Assembly: GCA_017871115.1 (NCBI GenBank)
Contig: JAFCIZ010000011.1
Span: 265,501 to 329,500 of the forward strand
Direction: 5' to 3'
Source of the DNA: Cunninghamella blakesleeana
Taxonomy: Eukaryota > Mucoromycota > Mucoromycetes > Mucorales > Cunninghamellaceae
Length of the DNA: 64,000 nt
This document shows, in pieces, positions 10,407-22,039 of the stretch; position 1 is the first letter of the stretch, and each line of letters begins with the position of its first letter. The translations under genes and the position numbers were made by a program. A model generated the notes under the pieces. The model was not told the origin of the DNA and did no database searches. It worked only from the letters and a program-made list of their open reading frames with translations.

Positions 10407-10916
10407 TTAAGAAGGAGATAAAACTTTTTCAAAGATAAACTTGACAGAATCATTGCTAGGAATGCCATTTATAGTCGATTGACCACCAAGAATGTTTTCA
10501 TCATAACTAAATAAATATACATAGTCATAGGCAGTGAAAATAGTATCAAGTCTATCGATACCTTGTTGTAACTTAAATAAATCAGCCCCACCATATTTAG
10601 AAGTAGTGGAGGTTAATAGTCTTTCATTAACACGACTTAATTTGAGGTAACCATTCTCTGATTTTTTAACGTTAACAATATTATAAATATATTGATTTTC
10701 ACCAATTTTTCTATCAATAGTTATATTCCATTGTTGACTTTCATCAGGTTCAGTACTACTTTTACCCATCAATAAGACACTAGAATCAGCAGGTGATGCA
10801 GTAATAGCTTTATTAGAGAATTGTCTAGGAGAAATGGTGTAGACACCTTCTCCTCGAAATTGAGCAAAAGTAGTTACAGCAAAGGCAAACAAGCTTAATG
10901 ATTGAATTAAACGCAT
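10407..10916 (-). CDS. Secreted putative beta-trefoil (ricin-B-like) protein, 169 aa
   Basis: It starts at ATG 10916 with signal peptide MRLIQSLSLFAFAVTTFA. The mature chain has no Cys. It shows three loosely repeating blocks: GVYTI...QQWNI, then YNIVNV...GYLKLS...LFKLQ, then YLFSYDENILGG...VKFIFEKV. A Q-x-W-type motif (QQWNI) after an initial G-x-Y-x-I strand is typical of ricin-B/beta-trefoil carbohydrate-binding modules. Family assignment is tentative because the repeats are divergent. A plus-strand paralogue at 52869-53370 has several stops. It is probably a secreted binding protein without an attached catalytic domain. Confidence 0.7.
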   Translation of the reverse strand: MRLIQSLSLFAFAVTTFAQFRGEGVYTISPRQFSNKAITASPADSSVLLMGKSSTEPDESQQWNITIDRKIGENQYIYNIVNVKKSENGYLKLSRVNERLLTSTTSKYGGADLFKLQQGIDRLDTIFTAYDYVYLFSYDENILGGQSTINGIPSNDSVKFIFEKVLSPS

Positions 10917-11085
10917 TTTTTTTTTGTTATATAAAATGAAATTAAAAAGAAAAAGAGAGAAAAAGTAAAAAATAAGAAATGGGAAAATAAATTAATAGCA
11001 TTCCAACCAAATTACAATCTACAATTATGATCATTATTATTTCCTTTTTTTTTCACGAGTACACAAGAGGACTTTTCTATCCATC

Positions 11086-11168
11086 AGTATTTATTTATAT
11101 TCTGCATCAAATAGTTAATTAAAAACTCAGCGTTTTTACTTATCTTGTACACCCTATAATACATATAC

Positions 11169-11202
<34 letters not shown>

Positions 11203-11459
11203 CATTTTGTAGGTGTATATATAAGCTTTCTAATTATTATGTATTGAAATATGTTTATTACCATTGGTAGCCTTACTTATGTTTACGATTATTTTAACTC
11301 TTACTAGTATAAATAAAAATATAATGTATATTATTAATTCAAACAGAATGGTTCTGAAAAAAGGGTTTATTTGTATAACATAGACCAATAAAAAATCACT
11401 GCTACTCCTTACACTATAAAAAAAATAGCAAACTACTGCATTTGCTAATAAAATAAAAT

Positions 11460-11491
<32 letters not shown>

Positions 11492-12795
11492 AGCGTTTTT
11501 GTGAACCATTTCACGAGTATAATTAAAAAAAGGTTAAAATCAAGATATAATTGAATATTTTTTATAAATATTGAGAAAATGATCTACATGGAATTTCTCA
11601 TAAATTAAATTGGAGCTCTTGTTTGTATTTTCATTCTGTCGGAAACTAAAAATTTTTTTTTTATTAAAACGATTAATAAAATATGATTAATGACTACATT
11701 ATGATAGTATAATGTAAAATAAAAAAAAGTAAAGATAAAAATGGCTGTAACGAGCAATAGTAAAAATGATTTAGAAAAATAAAAGAGTACTAATATATAA
11801 TAAAAATTGTAATTATATAAAGTCGTAAATAATCTTTATTTTGACGTATATAATACTCTTTATTATCTAGTTAAGAAAGTTTATATCAACCGTTTTATTA
11901 GCTAATTATTTTCTTTGACAAACAGATCATCCACGATCTTTTTATGCTGAATCTTAAGTAAAAGTGTAAAAAAAAATAGAGGATCGATTAAGCAGATTTG
12001 TTAGAAGGTATATCAGCAGACATGTAGTAAAATAAAATACCTTTATCAAGTGTTATTAGAATTGAATATTATGCTAGATTAACGATTCCAAAGACAAGCA
12101 AATAGTGATGCTATTTTATATCCGTTGTCATCAAAAATGGGTAAAAATTTGTACAATCAACGTTGAGTGTATCGATAGTATGGTAGATTTATTGACAAAT
12201 AATCAAAATTATAAATATAGAGTTTGATGGGGGACGGAAAAGTTAACTATATTAAGTAAATTTTATTATGATAACTATATAAGAGAAGTGTATTAGATTT
12301 TAGCCAGACGATTAGTACTAGCTTCATCAATATAAGGTTTCATATATTACAATATATAAAACTGTGATGTTATGGTTTTTATGTAAATAATAAATTTGAT
12401 ATTGCCATTATATATTTATATAATTACTTGTATCATAAGCAATTTCAAATTTAAGCCAACGTTTCTATTAAAATATAGGTATTATCAAATCATTAATCAT
12501 ATCCATATCCATATTTATACATGTATTGATAATTACCATATGCTGATTTTGATATAATGTTATGCTTGTAGTATATTTATTATACTACTTGTATTTGATA
12601 GGGTTAGAAAAAAATTAAAGAGAATTCACTTACCGTGCGAATAAATATAAATATTGTTAATAATAATAATTTTAGAAACATGAACATATAGCTGCAGTCT
12701 TATTTTTTAATATAATACTTCAATAAATATATACATAATAACAACAACAAAGTAAGAATAAAAGATAAACAGAGAGATTTCTATTTATTTTAAAT
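11086..12795. other. AT-rich intergenic region
   Basis: I see no supportable gene in these 1.7 kb. There are AT-dinucleotide runs (about 11170-11202 and 11461-11492) and an AAAATGATCTACA match near 11577 to the motif upstream of other secreted-protein genes. Hydrophobic frames such as 11230-11514 are low-complexity artefacts. The stretch at 11980-12330 is slightly less AT-rich and could hold an unrecognised relic. Confidence 0.5.
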
Positions 12796-12798
12796 ATT

Positions 12799-13125
12799 TT
12801 AAAAGCATTTATTGTTAGCACCTTCAGAAATTGGAGCGTGGACATCATTTTTACTACAGCATTCAGTTAAATCATTTATATAACTTCCTGTGTTTCTACA
12901 ACATACAGAATATTGGCAAGAGCTTTTACCACCACCTACACAATTACCATTGCATTTACATGCTTGACCAATACTTTTTACATATCTTCCATTGTTACAT
13001 TGTTCTTTTACTTGACATTTTGGAGTAAATATAAATGATCCATCATTTTCTCTATAAATTTCTTCGTCTACAATATACTATCTTTACATTCATCATTAAT
13101 GCATTTACTATAACAAGCTTAATCA
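12799..13125 (-). pseudogene. Cys-rich secreted-type protein, decayed
   Basis: From about 13071 down to the TAA at 12799-12801 the minus strand is open (DEEIYREND...PKCQVKEQCNNGRYVKS) and ends in EGANNKCF. It carries more than a dozen Cys, including CKCNGNC, CQYSVCC and ECC. Upstream, CYSKCINDECKDSI is found in another frame, so a one-base shift near 13072-13080 splits the gene. No signal peptide can be read at the 5' side. Codon use and Cys density match the small secreted proteins nearby. It may be a distant relative of the 26-Cys proteins, but the Cys spacing differs. Confidence 0.6.
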
Positions 13126-13129
13126 ATTT

Positions 13130-14010
13130 TTGATGATAAGCTTAACGTAACAAAAATGAAAGATAACAATAACAAATAGTTTTCATTTTTTTTAAGAATA
13201 CGATTAAGAAAAAGAAAAGCAAGAAATAAATAGACAAAAGAAAACTTCGGTGCTTTTATTAAAAAGGAAATATAAGGAGAATTATATTCATAAATCCATG
13301 AAGCACTAGCTTTTGTATGGAAATAGGAAACCACTTTTCATTAGCGCTGCTCTGGATAATTTTGCTGGATACAGTCTTTATCAAGTTCCGAGTAGTTAGG
13401 AAAACATATTTACTTTTCTGGGTTGTTTTTCTTCTTTCCTTCCCTCTTCAAGGTAAATTTTTAATGCATTTTTCATAAAAATAATTACTTTTATGGGTAG
13501 AATTTTTTATGTAATTTCTATTAGAGTTACCTAAGTTCTGATTGTTCACTAATTGATTATCTATTGCGGACAGCTTTAAAAAACATTTGGAATGCGCCAT
13601 GCAAGTTAAAAATAAAGATCTTCTCTCCTGTATATATGTGCCATTCACTGTTCACCCCTTAAAACGAACCTCTAAAGGTTCATAATGATGATCGTTTTGC
13701 TAAATAAATAAAATTGAGTCATTAAATAAAATAAAATAGTTTTGAATATCGAAATTCAACTTGGGAGTAATATAAAATTTATATACATATTTCTTTTTCT
13801 TTTTTTTGAAGATTGCCACCACCAAAGCAAATAAAAGAGCTCGCGGCTTTAAGTTATAGAAGAATAAAATCATGAACACAATTGGAATGTTTTTTGAAGA
13901 AAATATAGGTCAAATTTAAAAGTTACACAAAAGTATCGTAGTTTCAAATATTTTTATATAAAATATCAAATTTTTTACATAAACTATTTCTTTTGAAATA
14001 TTATAAAGAA
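13130..14010. other. Intergenic region, no gene seen
   Basis: About 0.9 kb without a supportable gene. The small open frames are Phe/Leu- or Lys-rich and lack a credible start or family resemblance. A phrase at 13238-13320 (gaaaacttcggtgcttttattaaaaaggaaatataag) recurs near 22300-22340, so old repeat material is present. Confidence 0.4.
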
Positions 14011-14013
14011 AAA

Positions 14014-14316
14014 ATGAAAGTTTTATTAATTTTAAGTACAGTGTTTGTTTTAAAAGCTTTTACTCAAGAATGTGGACCTTTACAATAAAAAAGCTGTGAC
14101 GAATTTGCAAACAAGCACAAGATGAGCATTTGTGAAAAGGACTACTGCTGCTTTTCTGGCCATATTGACGTTGATGACGAAGGTGAATTTTATGTATGCG
14201 ATACCAACTGTATTAATGATACAGTTGAAGCTTGTAATAGCTTTTTGAATGCTCATGGAAAAATTGGATTTTGTGGTTATTCTTACCTACCTAAAGCTCA
14301 TTGTGAATTAAAATAA
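14014..14316 (+). pseudogene. Small secreted Cys-rich protein with one in-frame stop
   Basis: ATG 14014 opens a signal-peptide-like sequence (MKVLLILSTVFVLKAFTQ), then ECGPLQ. An in-frame TAA at 14086-14088 is followed by 75 further open codons in the same frame to TAA at 14314-14316. The distal part has the look of a compact disulfide protein (CEKDYCCF, CDTNC, EACNSF, GFCGYS, AHCELK). A single nonsense change in an otherwise intact gene is the simplest reading; a short unrecognised intron or stop readthrough are alternatives. No family is recognised. Confidence 0.65.
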
Positions 14317-15120
14317 ATAGGCTATTAAACCCTAAAATATAAATGAAGCCTTATAAATTGAATAAATTATATACAATTAAAACTTTTTAAAAAATTAATT
14401 TGTTAAAATTGCAAAATAGTTTGCGAAAATATTAGTTGATTTTTTATTTAGTGATTCAAATAACGATCCCCTTTATACTACTTAAATACTTTAATTGGAG
14501 TATAAACGATAATATTATTGTTGTAAGATTATTTTTAGTTTGTATGATAAATATAATTTTATAAAAGGTATATATGAACGATGGAATTTAAATTTTTTAT
14601 GTGGCCATCCCTATACACCTCTTTGAAGTTTATCCTTCCCATAAATACTGAGATGAAAAAAATCATATATATATATATGTAACAGTTTTATTAAGAAAAA
14701 ATAATAGCTTTGATTGTAAAAAAAGTTATATATTTTTAAAAAAAGAGGATTATTTTTTTTCTTCAAAAAAAGCATAACTCTTCATTTTTTTTAAAAAAAA
14801 CATTTACCATTTAGGTTCATGTTTATAAGTAGTTTATATAGATAATAATAACAGGGAAAACCGAACAAATAAATAAAAAAGTTGCTATTGTATTTTTTTG
14901 AAGATCAGAATCAATAGTAATAAGGATATCAACTTTTTAGTTTTTACTTCCAAACGTAAACTTATATATTAATTGCGTGAGGTTTTAAGATAAAACTTAT
15001 AAATACTTAGATATTTATAATTATATATATAATGAGCCATTTATAACAATACCAGCATATTTATTCATAATTCTTTATGTAAACCATATTAATCGAAATA
15101 AAAAATAAAAAGTAGTATTT
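14317..15120. other. Intergenic region, no gene seen
   Basis: AT-rich spacer between two pseudogenes. It has homopolymer A/T runs and an AT-dinucleotide tract (about 14666-14679). No conserved element, structured RNA or convincing frame is seen. Confidence 0.4.
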
Positions 15121-15124
15121 TAAT

Positions 15125-15478
15125 TATATACTGTACAATCCATAGCTAATATACAAGCACAATTTTTACGCAAGTTAGCAATATTGCCATCAATGACAAT
15201 TTTTATTTTGGAATCTTGTAGTGTAATCATGGCCATTGAATACAAAAGTATTGTTATCAGGTTTAACAAAGTTTTTTCCGAAAGCTAGCTTAAAAAAAAA
15301 CAAGAGCCAATTTTCCCAATGTAATATTACTCTATCTAACGACTATTGTTACAGCTGTTTTTTCGACTATATCCGTTTTAAAATTGGTACCAATAAAAAG
15401 CGCGTTTTAATTCATAGGAGTTTGACAAAACGATGCAGCCGCAAACACTAGTAATATCAATACTATTTTTTTAAGCAT
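15125..15478 (-). pseudogene. Decayed paralogue of the 124-aa secreted protein
   Basis: Minus-strand reading from ATG 15478 gives MLKKIVLILLVFAAASFCQ. It then aligns with the intact gene at 56248-56622 (NALFIGTNFKTD, EKTAVT, FNGH) but has several stops and frame changes. Both lie on the same strand, so this is a direct duplicate. A third, plus-strand fragment of the family is at 55778-55990. Confidence 0.7.
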
Positions 15479-15965
15479 ATTGGAACAGATTAATAATAAT
15501 AAAAAAACGATTCTATTTCTTTCTATAGTGAATTGTATTATTTTTATTTTTCAATTTTTTTGAAAGGAAATGACTTGTACAATCTTTATTTTTAAAGAAC
15601 ATATCATAGGAAAATAGATCATTACTTCATTTTTATAGCTCATCTAAAAATGATTATTAAATCAATTACCAAAGTAAATATATATGCAGTATTTTCGATT
15701 CATTTCGCCACATTTTTTTTAAATGGCTTTTTCTAAATTTTAGTGTTCTCATTTTTTTTCAACTTGTGAATTTTTTCGCTTGCATACTGCTGTCCTTTGT
15801 TATTTTTTATTTTTTATTTTTAATTATTTTAGTCATTTTGATCGAAGATTATAACCTCCCAATAAATAATTTCACACTTACAAAAAAATATTTATTTATA
15901 AAATCTACTTTAGGGGCGAATATATTTTACTTTGATTTGGTGTTCTGATACGTTTATAAACCATT

Positions 15966-16217
15966 ATGAAGTTCTTAATTTTGTTATATTTTATATCATA
16001 CTTCTTCAATGCCGTGGTATTAGCTGGTGAATGCAACCAAAAACAGGCTCAAAGTTGTAGAGAATTTACAGATAAATGAGGTATGGGGAAATGTGAAAGG
16101 AAACAACATGATAATCATATTGGCCAGTGTTACAATTCATATAATCTATCTGCATCAATTATATATGGAAGAAAGGTAGTTAAGGCTTGTGGAGAAACAA
16201 TGTGTAAAACTATTTAG
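15966..16217 (+). pseudogene. Small secreted Cys-rich protein with an in-frame TGA
   Basis: ATG 15966 begins MKFLILLYFISYFFNAVVLA, a strong signal peptide, followed by GECNQKQAQSCREFTDK. An in-frame TGA at 16077-16079 interrupts, then the frame stays open (GMGKCERKQ ... CGETMCKTI) to TAG at 16215-16217, 83 codons in total. Six Cys lie across the two halves. The single nonsense codon suggests recent loss; no close relative is present in the window to show the unbroken form. Confidence 0.6.
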
Positions 16218-17109
16218 TTTCATTTTAAGATAATAAACATGTCTAAAAAAAACATTTTTATTTTATTTTATTTTTTTTATTTTCTCTTTTAACTATTATA
16301 AATTATGTAATATTTAATAAATTTCTATTTTGTGTCTCAAAAGGCTTTTGATTTTATGTTTTTTTTTTTTACTTTCTATCTTTAGTTAAAGAGATGGAAG
16401 CAGTAATGAAAAGCAAATAGCATCTTGTGACAAATTAGTGAATGGCAGATTCTATTTATTAATTCCACATACGCGTAGAGGTGAGATTTGAATGTTTGAC
16501 TACAAATAAAGATAGATTAAATTTAAGTATAATAGTATAAAAAAAAAAGTAGGATAAATAATATAGTTATGCTAATTTAGGAAATGGAAAATTTGATGAG
16601 CATTGTAGGAGATCGAGCGTAATTACGAAGATATCATTTGACTGTAGGATAATTGAAAGACTTGCGCACAAAGTTATCTCTAGAATTTTAATCAGATGTA
16701 TTTGTTGAATTAGATATAATTTAATTAAACAGAGGATGGGTTTAAGATGTATCTCTTCATGTACATTTACAAAATTACTATTACTAAAAATACAGATGTT
16801 CGCCCATAGCCTTTTGATTAAGATTTTTTTTATTTTATTTTTTACTAAAAAAATAAAAAGAAAATATAATTGTAATTTAATTTTCGTACCTTTTATAAAG
16901 TATAATATAGAGTAATGCAAGGTTGAATTCATCATGATAGTGTATCAAAATATTCCTTGTCTATGTTAAATTTCCGGTGCCTTTTCCAAACACAGTATAG
17001 TATTGTTGTAAAGAGGATTTCCACTTGTTTCTTTATCTTGATTTCAGGTGATTTTAGATTTTAAATCCTAATTGAAAAACCAAATCCTTGGATAGTAAAA
17101 TTTAGCCTT
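16218..17109. other. Spacer and start of duplicated block before B1
   Basis: No gene is supported. From about 16795 to 17110 the sequence (CCATAGCCTTTTGATTAAGA ... CAAATCCTTGGATAGTAAAA) is repeated at 30555-30890 ahead of B2, so it belongs to the B-unit duplication. A 122-codon minus-strand frame at 16567-16935 is Leu/Ile/Lys-rich and unsupported. Confidence 0.5.
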
Positions 17110-17875
17110 TTTTCTATTTATCTATTAAATGTATCATTTTTAAGTACTATCTTCCCCTCCCTCTCTTCCTCTTCCACTCCCCCAATTTTTTTTTATAGTG
17201 GTTGTTATTTTATTTTCTTTTTCACTTGTTTCTTTTTTTTTTGTAGTTTTCTTCATTGACTTATATTTTTTAAAGGATAAAAAATAAAAACTACCTAATG
17301 GCAATTCTATTTAATAACAACATTCATCTTTTATTCCTACATAAATACAATATATACAAAATTAATCATTGAGACGTTTGGAACTGGTAATAATTGTATA
17401 TGAAATGCGCGTTTGAAAAAATAAAAAATAAAAATAATAGGTGGTGAGAAAAAATAAAGAAAAAAAAGATAGACAAAAAGACGCGGGTAGCTGGAAGTTA
17501 TTTTTAATTTTAATCGCCTAAATGGCATTTTTTTTTATATGGTTCCCGCGCCTTTTAATCTCTTTTTGCATGAATATTGATCCAAAATGTCGGGTACTTT
17601 ACCTTTTTTATTAGTTTTATTTTTTTTTTTGTCATGGGAACAAAAAAAAGAAGAGAAGGACGTGATAAAACCAAACTTATAGTTAGATAAAGTTCATGAT
17701 ATTAAAAAATTACTAGATATAGTTGCTAATTAAGAAGATAAGTAGATAGAAAAACCGGATTTTGAACATCATTCTTAAAAACCACTTTTTTTTTTGTTCT
17801 GTTTTGTTCTCTCTCTTTACGTTTTTACACACTTTTATTACTTTTATCTTGGTTGATTATTGTTATTGCTCTATT

Positions 17876-18370
17876 GTGGCTACTGTTGGTCCTCCTATTT
17901 TGGTCTCTTCTACTATTTCTGCTGTCTCTCTACCAACAGTAAAAGGTGCTTATGACCAAGAAGAAGAATATGAAGATATTGATAATGATGATAATATATT
18001 GAAAAATCTGAAAAAGAATAAAATGATGAAGAAAATAGTAACAATGGTGATATCTGCAAGTAAAGGTAAATTGGCTTTCTTAGCAATAAGTTGAAAGTCA
18101 TTTAAACAAGCTGCCTACAAAAACAAACGATGGTAATGATGTTGGTGATGATAACTAAAAGTCAAGCAAATAATCAAGAAGCCAATACTTTTTTTAATCC
18201 TGCCTCCTCTCCTTCCTCCTTCTCCGTTCCATCCTCCTCCTCCTCTCCTTCTGCCTCTATAACTTGGGCTTTTCCTTCCCTTTCCTGTGGTGTCAAAAAC
18301 ATCTATCAATAATAATAATATATTTGAAGATGACATCCTTCAAGATTTTGCTGATATGGGTTACCAATAA
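17876..18370 (+). pseudogene. Internally deleted A-unit gene relic (B1)
   Basis: At the position of the A-gene ATG the sequence reads GTGGCTACT instead of ATGTCTACC. It then joins directly to the distal Ser-rich region (LVSSTISAVSLP) and an acidic stretch (YDQEEEYEDIDNDDN). Stops and frameshifts follow, but the conserved C-terminal motif survives out of frame as FEDDILQDFADMGYQ with TAA at 18368-18370. Exons 1-5 and most of exon 6 are gone. B2 has the same deletion, so it predates their duplication. Confidence 0.7.
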
Positions 18371-18421
18371 ATGTTTCACTCCTTTCGTTTTTTCGCTTTC
18401 TCTTTCCCCATTTGGTATTAG

Positions 18422-18809
18422 GTGAGTTTGTCGATACAACTTCTGTCCCTCGACCTGGTATCTCTTGGTATGAATGCAATCATATATTGGCTGGTTACCT
18501 TCCCTCTGTCTCCCTTGGTAATGGAAAAGAATGAAAGCTTCAGCTTTCGGTATTCCTTTGTTCCATTTTGTTGGAAAACTCGATCCTGTGCTTCTATCCA
18601 TTGTGGCCTTATTGATGTCTGGATCAACTCAGATCTTCAGAGGTTGAAGATATGGTAATACACTGCCTATGGATTGCCTGGTATTACATTGCCTGTGTGT
18701 GTGTTTTTCCTCTGGTTTTATAGCAACCGCCTTGGCTACTATTTCTTTGGCTTGACATGTTTTAGAACATTATTCGGGCGAAGACCATCTACTCTGGGAT
18801 GAAACAGTA
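18422..18809 (+). other. Conserved downstream coding-like block of unit B1
   Basis: This is the equivalent of 5521-5915. It reads EFVDTTSVPRPGISWYECNH in one frame. After the shared AAAA site it continues in the next frame as FSFRYSFVPFCWKTRS...LKIW, then TAA. The exon-like piece NRLGYYFFGLTCFRTLFGRR ends at GTAAGT near 18810. It is better preserved in frame than the B1 upstream gene relic, which suggests it was a separate coding unit or was lost later. Confidence 0.4.
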
Positions 18810-18830
18810 AGTATTTTTTTTCTTTTATTT

Positions 18831-19196
18831 AAAATAAAATAAAATAAAATAAAATAAAATAAAATAAAATAAAATAAAATAAAATAAAATAAAAAAATAA
18901 AAAATAAAAATAAAAAAAATAAAAAAAATAAAAAAATAAGAAAAATAAAATAAAATAAATGAAAAGAATAAAAAAAATAATAAAAAGAAAAATAAAATAA
19001 AAAAAAAAAAAAAAAAATAAAAAAGAATAAGAAAAAAAAAATAAAAAAAAAATAAAAAGAATAATAAAATAATAAAAAGAAAAGAATAAAAATAAAAAAT
19101 ATAAGAATAAAATAAAATAAATGAATATAATAAAATAAAAAAGTAAAATAAAATAAAATAAAATAAATAAATAAATAAAAAAAAAAAAAAAAAAAA
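18831..19196. repeat. A-rich AAAAT/AAAAAT tandem tract
   Basis: It starts as about eleven tandem AAAAT units and degenerates into mixed A-runs with T and occasional G. Reverse-strand frames here are pure Phe/Tyr/Leu strings and not genes. The same place in B2 (33110-33535), A2 (27715-27840) and A3 (44970-45140) holds related tracts of different lengths, so this is a length-variable spot of the unit. Confidence 0.8.
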
Positions 19197-19310
19197 CATT
19201 ACAAAAATATATATATATGCACACAAACATATACCTATGTTTGCTAATATGTATTCATATATAGTAACAGCTTGACTAAATACTATATATTATTTATTTT
19301 ACCATCGAGT

Positions 19311-19445
19311 TATCTCTTTAATTAATACATATATAAATACTTATTTATATATGTATTAGTTATAGAGATAGCTTGATGATAGTTATAATTATTTTTTGAT
19401 CACACACTCTTTTTTTTTTTTTTAGATCAAAAATAATTATAACTA
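19311..19445. other. Two adjacent palindromes (unit B1)
   Basis: Palindrome 1 is at 19311-19370 (right arm with two changes, GTATTAGTTATAGAGATA). Palindrome 2 is at 19380-19445 with arms as in A1 and a longer T-run loop. Position relative to the downstream block is the same as in the A units. Confidence 0.65.
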
Positions 19446-21154
19446 TTAGGTACACTCTCCTTTGGTTCTAACCTGAATAATTGAAATCAAGGTCAAATAG
19501 CCATAGAAGCACGAAAAAAGGCGTTTGTTTAAAACTAGAAGAACAATAGCTAGACTTAAAGTAGGTGTAAAGTGTACTACCTTTCTTCTGGTTCAAGGTC
19601 TGTTTCTGTCAGCTCAATAGGTGCTCATATGGGAAGAAATGCAGGTCAAGCAAATACAGTAAAATTGGAATTGGATTAGCTTGTAAAGTTAGAACTGGAT
19701 TTCTTTTCTCCCTTGCCCTGGTGAACTGATATGGTATCTTGATCACTTATGTTTTGTACTTCGCTGTCAAGAATACTAGGTAAATTATAAAACAATCAAT
19801 GTATCCAAAGTATACTAATACCTCGTTTATCCGCTTATCCATTCACCCATATCAGCAAGTATGGCACCGCAGAGTACTCCCTCTTTCACCAACATCATTT
19901 CATCAAAAAAAAAAAAATACAAAAAAATCATCACCATTATCGTCATTGTTATTATTTTCTTGTACATTATAACTTTATTCACTATGATTATATCAATATT
20001 TCTGAATCACCATATCTTCATTATTCTTATACTACTATACTCAAGTTATTATACATTCAAGGTTATTATATTCAAACTATTATATCTTCATTATTACTAT
20101 ACTACTATATTCTAGCTATTATACCTTTATTATTATTATTATTGTATCTTTACTTCTTAATTTTAAAATCATCTATTCTATTATTTTATTATTTTTATCA
20201 TTATTTTTTTAATTTTTTAATTCTTTATTATTTGCTTTATACTACTACCAAATATATTATTTATTTTTATTATATTTATTATCAAATATATTATTAACTT
20301 GTATTATACTTATTATTATTAATTTATATATGCGTGTATGTCTTTTAATAATAAAAAAGTTCGCGCTGTGTTATATTATTATTTTATTATGGTGTTGTGA
20401 CCTACTTTTAAGAAAATAATTCAATTATTTTTTCATTATGTATACTTACATATAAGAAAAATAATCAAGTCAAAGATTAAAATATAAATCATATTATATT
20501 AGGTTATTTAGAAAAAAATAATAAAATTGATAATGGCAAAATATGTTTTTGGATGGCTATTTCCATTTTAAGAAATTGGAAAGTCCACTATTTTTTTGAA
20601 AATATATTCTTTTTTAATTTTTTCTCCCTCCACTATACCTTTTTTTTTATATATATATTTAAATAGTAATGTATTTTATATTATTTTTCCTTAACTTCTA
20701 AGAATATAAGTGAAAATAGAAAAACTACGCTGATTATTCAATAGAAAGGTAATAAAATAAAAAGCCTAAAGTTAAAATAAGTAGAAATACGTAGTTTAGA
20801 TATAAAATAGAATTAAAATAAAATTTATGGTAAAAGTTCTGAAAATGAGAAAAGCTTGTTTTTTATTGAATTAAAAATAAAATTGAATTTGTATGGTTTT
20901 TTTAGATCACAAAATATTATTAAAGTTATTACTAAAGGCAAGTTGATATAATAGTAGTTAAGGATTATTTCATTCTCAGATTACTCCTTTTTAAACCTTT
21001 TCCTTTTAACTCTCAAGTCCTATCATATTTTTCATCAAATTTGACAATTCCCATGAAAAATTAATATTACTTATTTGGATTTGATCGACTATTTAAAAAG
21101 TATAAATACTGGTATTTTGTTGAGAACGAAATAAAAAATCACGCTTTACTTTGG

Positions 21155-21188
<34 letters not shown>

Positions 21189-21207
21189 AAAATATATATA
21201 AATCGAA

Positions 21208-21789
21208 ATGAATATTAAACTTGCTATAATAATTGTGATGTCATCTACAATTTCCATTGCTTTAGGTAAAGGTTTTGGTGAGACTTGTTCAATAAGTACA
21301 AATACTGAAGGTAACGGTGGTATGGTAGGTGGTTACACTCATTGTGATGAATTAGGGATAGAATGTACTGCGGATGACTGTGACCCTGGATTAGTTTGTG
21401 GACAAGATAATAAATGCAAACTTGATCATGGAGCGAAATGTAAAACAAACGATGAATGTAGTTATCCTCTTTGTTTTGAAGGGGAATGTAGTTGGGAAAA
21501 TGGTCCAGGCGCACAATGCAAATTACATCGTGATTGTTATGGTGGTTTAATATGCAAAGGAGGAATTTGTGGACATAGAACCTATAAAAATCCCGGTGAA
21601 ACATGTACAAGTGAAACTGAATGTGAATTTGGATGTATAGGAGGTAAGTGTAGCACACCTTCTAGTAAAGGTAGTTGTAGTAATGATTCCGAATGTCCAT
21701 CTGGTAACAAATGCGTATGTGGAAGCTGTTGTGCTGGTAGTGTATCAGAATGCGCTAAGGCTGCGAGAGGTTCAGGAAGTTTTTGTTAA
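21208..21789 (+). CDS. Secreted 26-cysteine protein, 193 aa
   Basis: ATG 21208 is followed by signal peptide MNIKLAIIIVMSSTISIALG. The mature protein has 26 Cys arranged in repeating C-x(5-6)-C-x(2-6)-C modules (CDPGLVCGQDNKC, CKTNDECSYPLC, CKLHRDCYGGLICKGGIC, CTSETECEFGC, CSNDSECPSGNKCVCGSCC). This recalls EB-type or Dickkopf-N-like disulfide modules, but true membership is unproven. The gene lies 17.6 kb from its paralogue (38824-39402) in a direct duplication. A TATAAATAC box near 21099-21107 fits a start site about 100 bp before the ATG. It is likely an extracellular disulfide-rich protein, possibly effector-like; the ligand is unknown. Confidence 0.8.
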   Translation: MNIKLAIIIVMSSTISIALGKGFGETCSISTNTEGNGGMVGGYTHCDELGIECTADDCDPGLVCGQDNKCKLDHGAKCKTNDECSYPLCFEGECSWENGPGAQCKLHRDCYGGLICKGGICGHRTYKNPGETCTSETECEFGCIGGKCSTPSSKGSCSNDSECPSGNKCVCGSCCAGSVSECAKAARGSGSFC

Positions 21790-22039
21790 TAAGAATGGTA
21801 GTTTTTTTTACAAGTGTATAGAATAATTGTTTTAGATTCTTTTCTCTATCGTTTTTATTATAATGAAATAATGTCATTGGTTAATCCGTATACACTTATA
21901 ATAATTTAATACATTTAATAAATTTAATGCCATTTACTTTTCTTGTTTATTAATTGAAAGATAAAAAATTCAATGTCTATGTTAAAAATAAAAAATAAGT
22001 AATTAAAAAGAAAAGAATAAAATATAAAAAATATTGTTT

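Larger units (their letters stand above)
8330..11085 (+). repeat. Inverted duplication, arm 1
   Basis: The gene order 155-aa protein (-), decayed gene (-), defensin-like (+), beta-trefoil-like (-) is repeated in mirror image at 52722-55020 with similar spacing. Intergenic matches include a block around 9141 (AAATGATCTGCAC) and the 169-aa gene upstream region to about 11085. Arm 1 has an extra DIRS scrap at about 8880-9075 that arm 2 lacks. Three genes are intact here, whereas only the defensin-like gene survives in arm 2. Confidence 0.85.
17110..20750 (+). repeat. A/B repeat unit, copy B1 (deleted, 3' truncated)
   Basis: It shares the upstream island, promoter-proximal GTTCTGTTTTGTTCTCTCTC box, downstream block and palindromes with the A units, but lacks all small exons and most of the last exon. 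It is closest to B2. The unit stops at about 20750, where sequence shared with 37765 onward takes over. An A-rich purine tract (18831-19196) fills the spot that is shorter in the A copies. Confidence 0.8.

Noticed and set aside
16567..16935. 122-codon minus-strand frame
   Set aside because: Leu/Ile/Lys/Asn-rich, no domain; part of it lies in duplicated noncoding sequence before B1 and B2 where the frame is not conserved.
18831..19196. CRISPR-like or satellite array
   Set aside because: Units are 5-6 bp with no spacers; this is simple sequence, and a fungal genome would not carry CRISPR.
18825..19230. Phe/Tyr/Leu-rich minus-strand frames of about 130 codons
   Set aside because: Pure translation of an AAAAT-type tract; no start context, no family, and the tract length varies between unit copies.
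21245..21658. 137-codon minus-strand frame opposite the 26-Cys gene (and its twin at 38873-39226)
   Set aside because: Antisense shadow of a real gene with signal peptide and conserved Cys; no Cys or domain logic on this strand.
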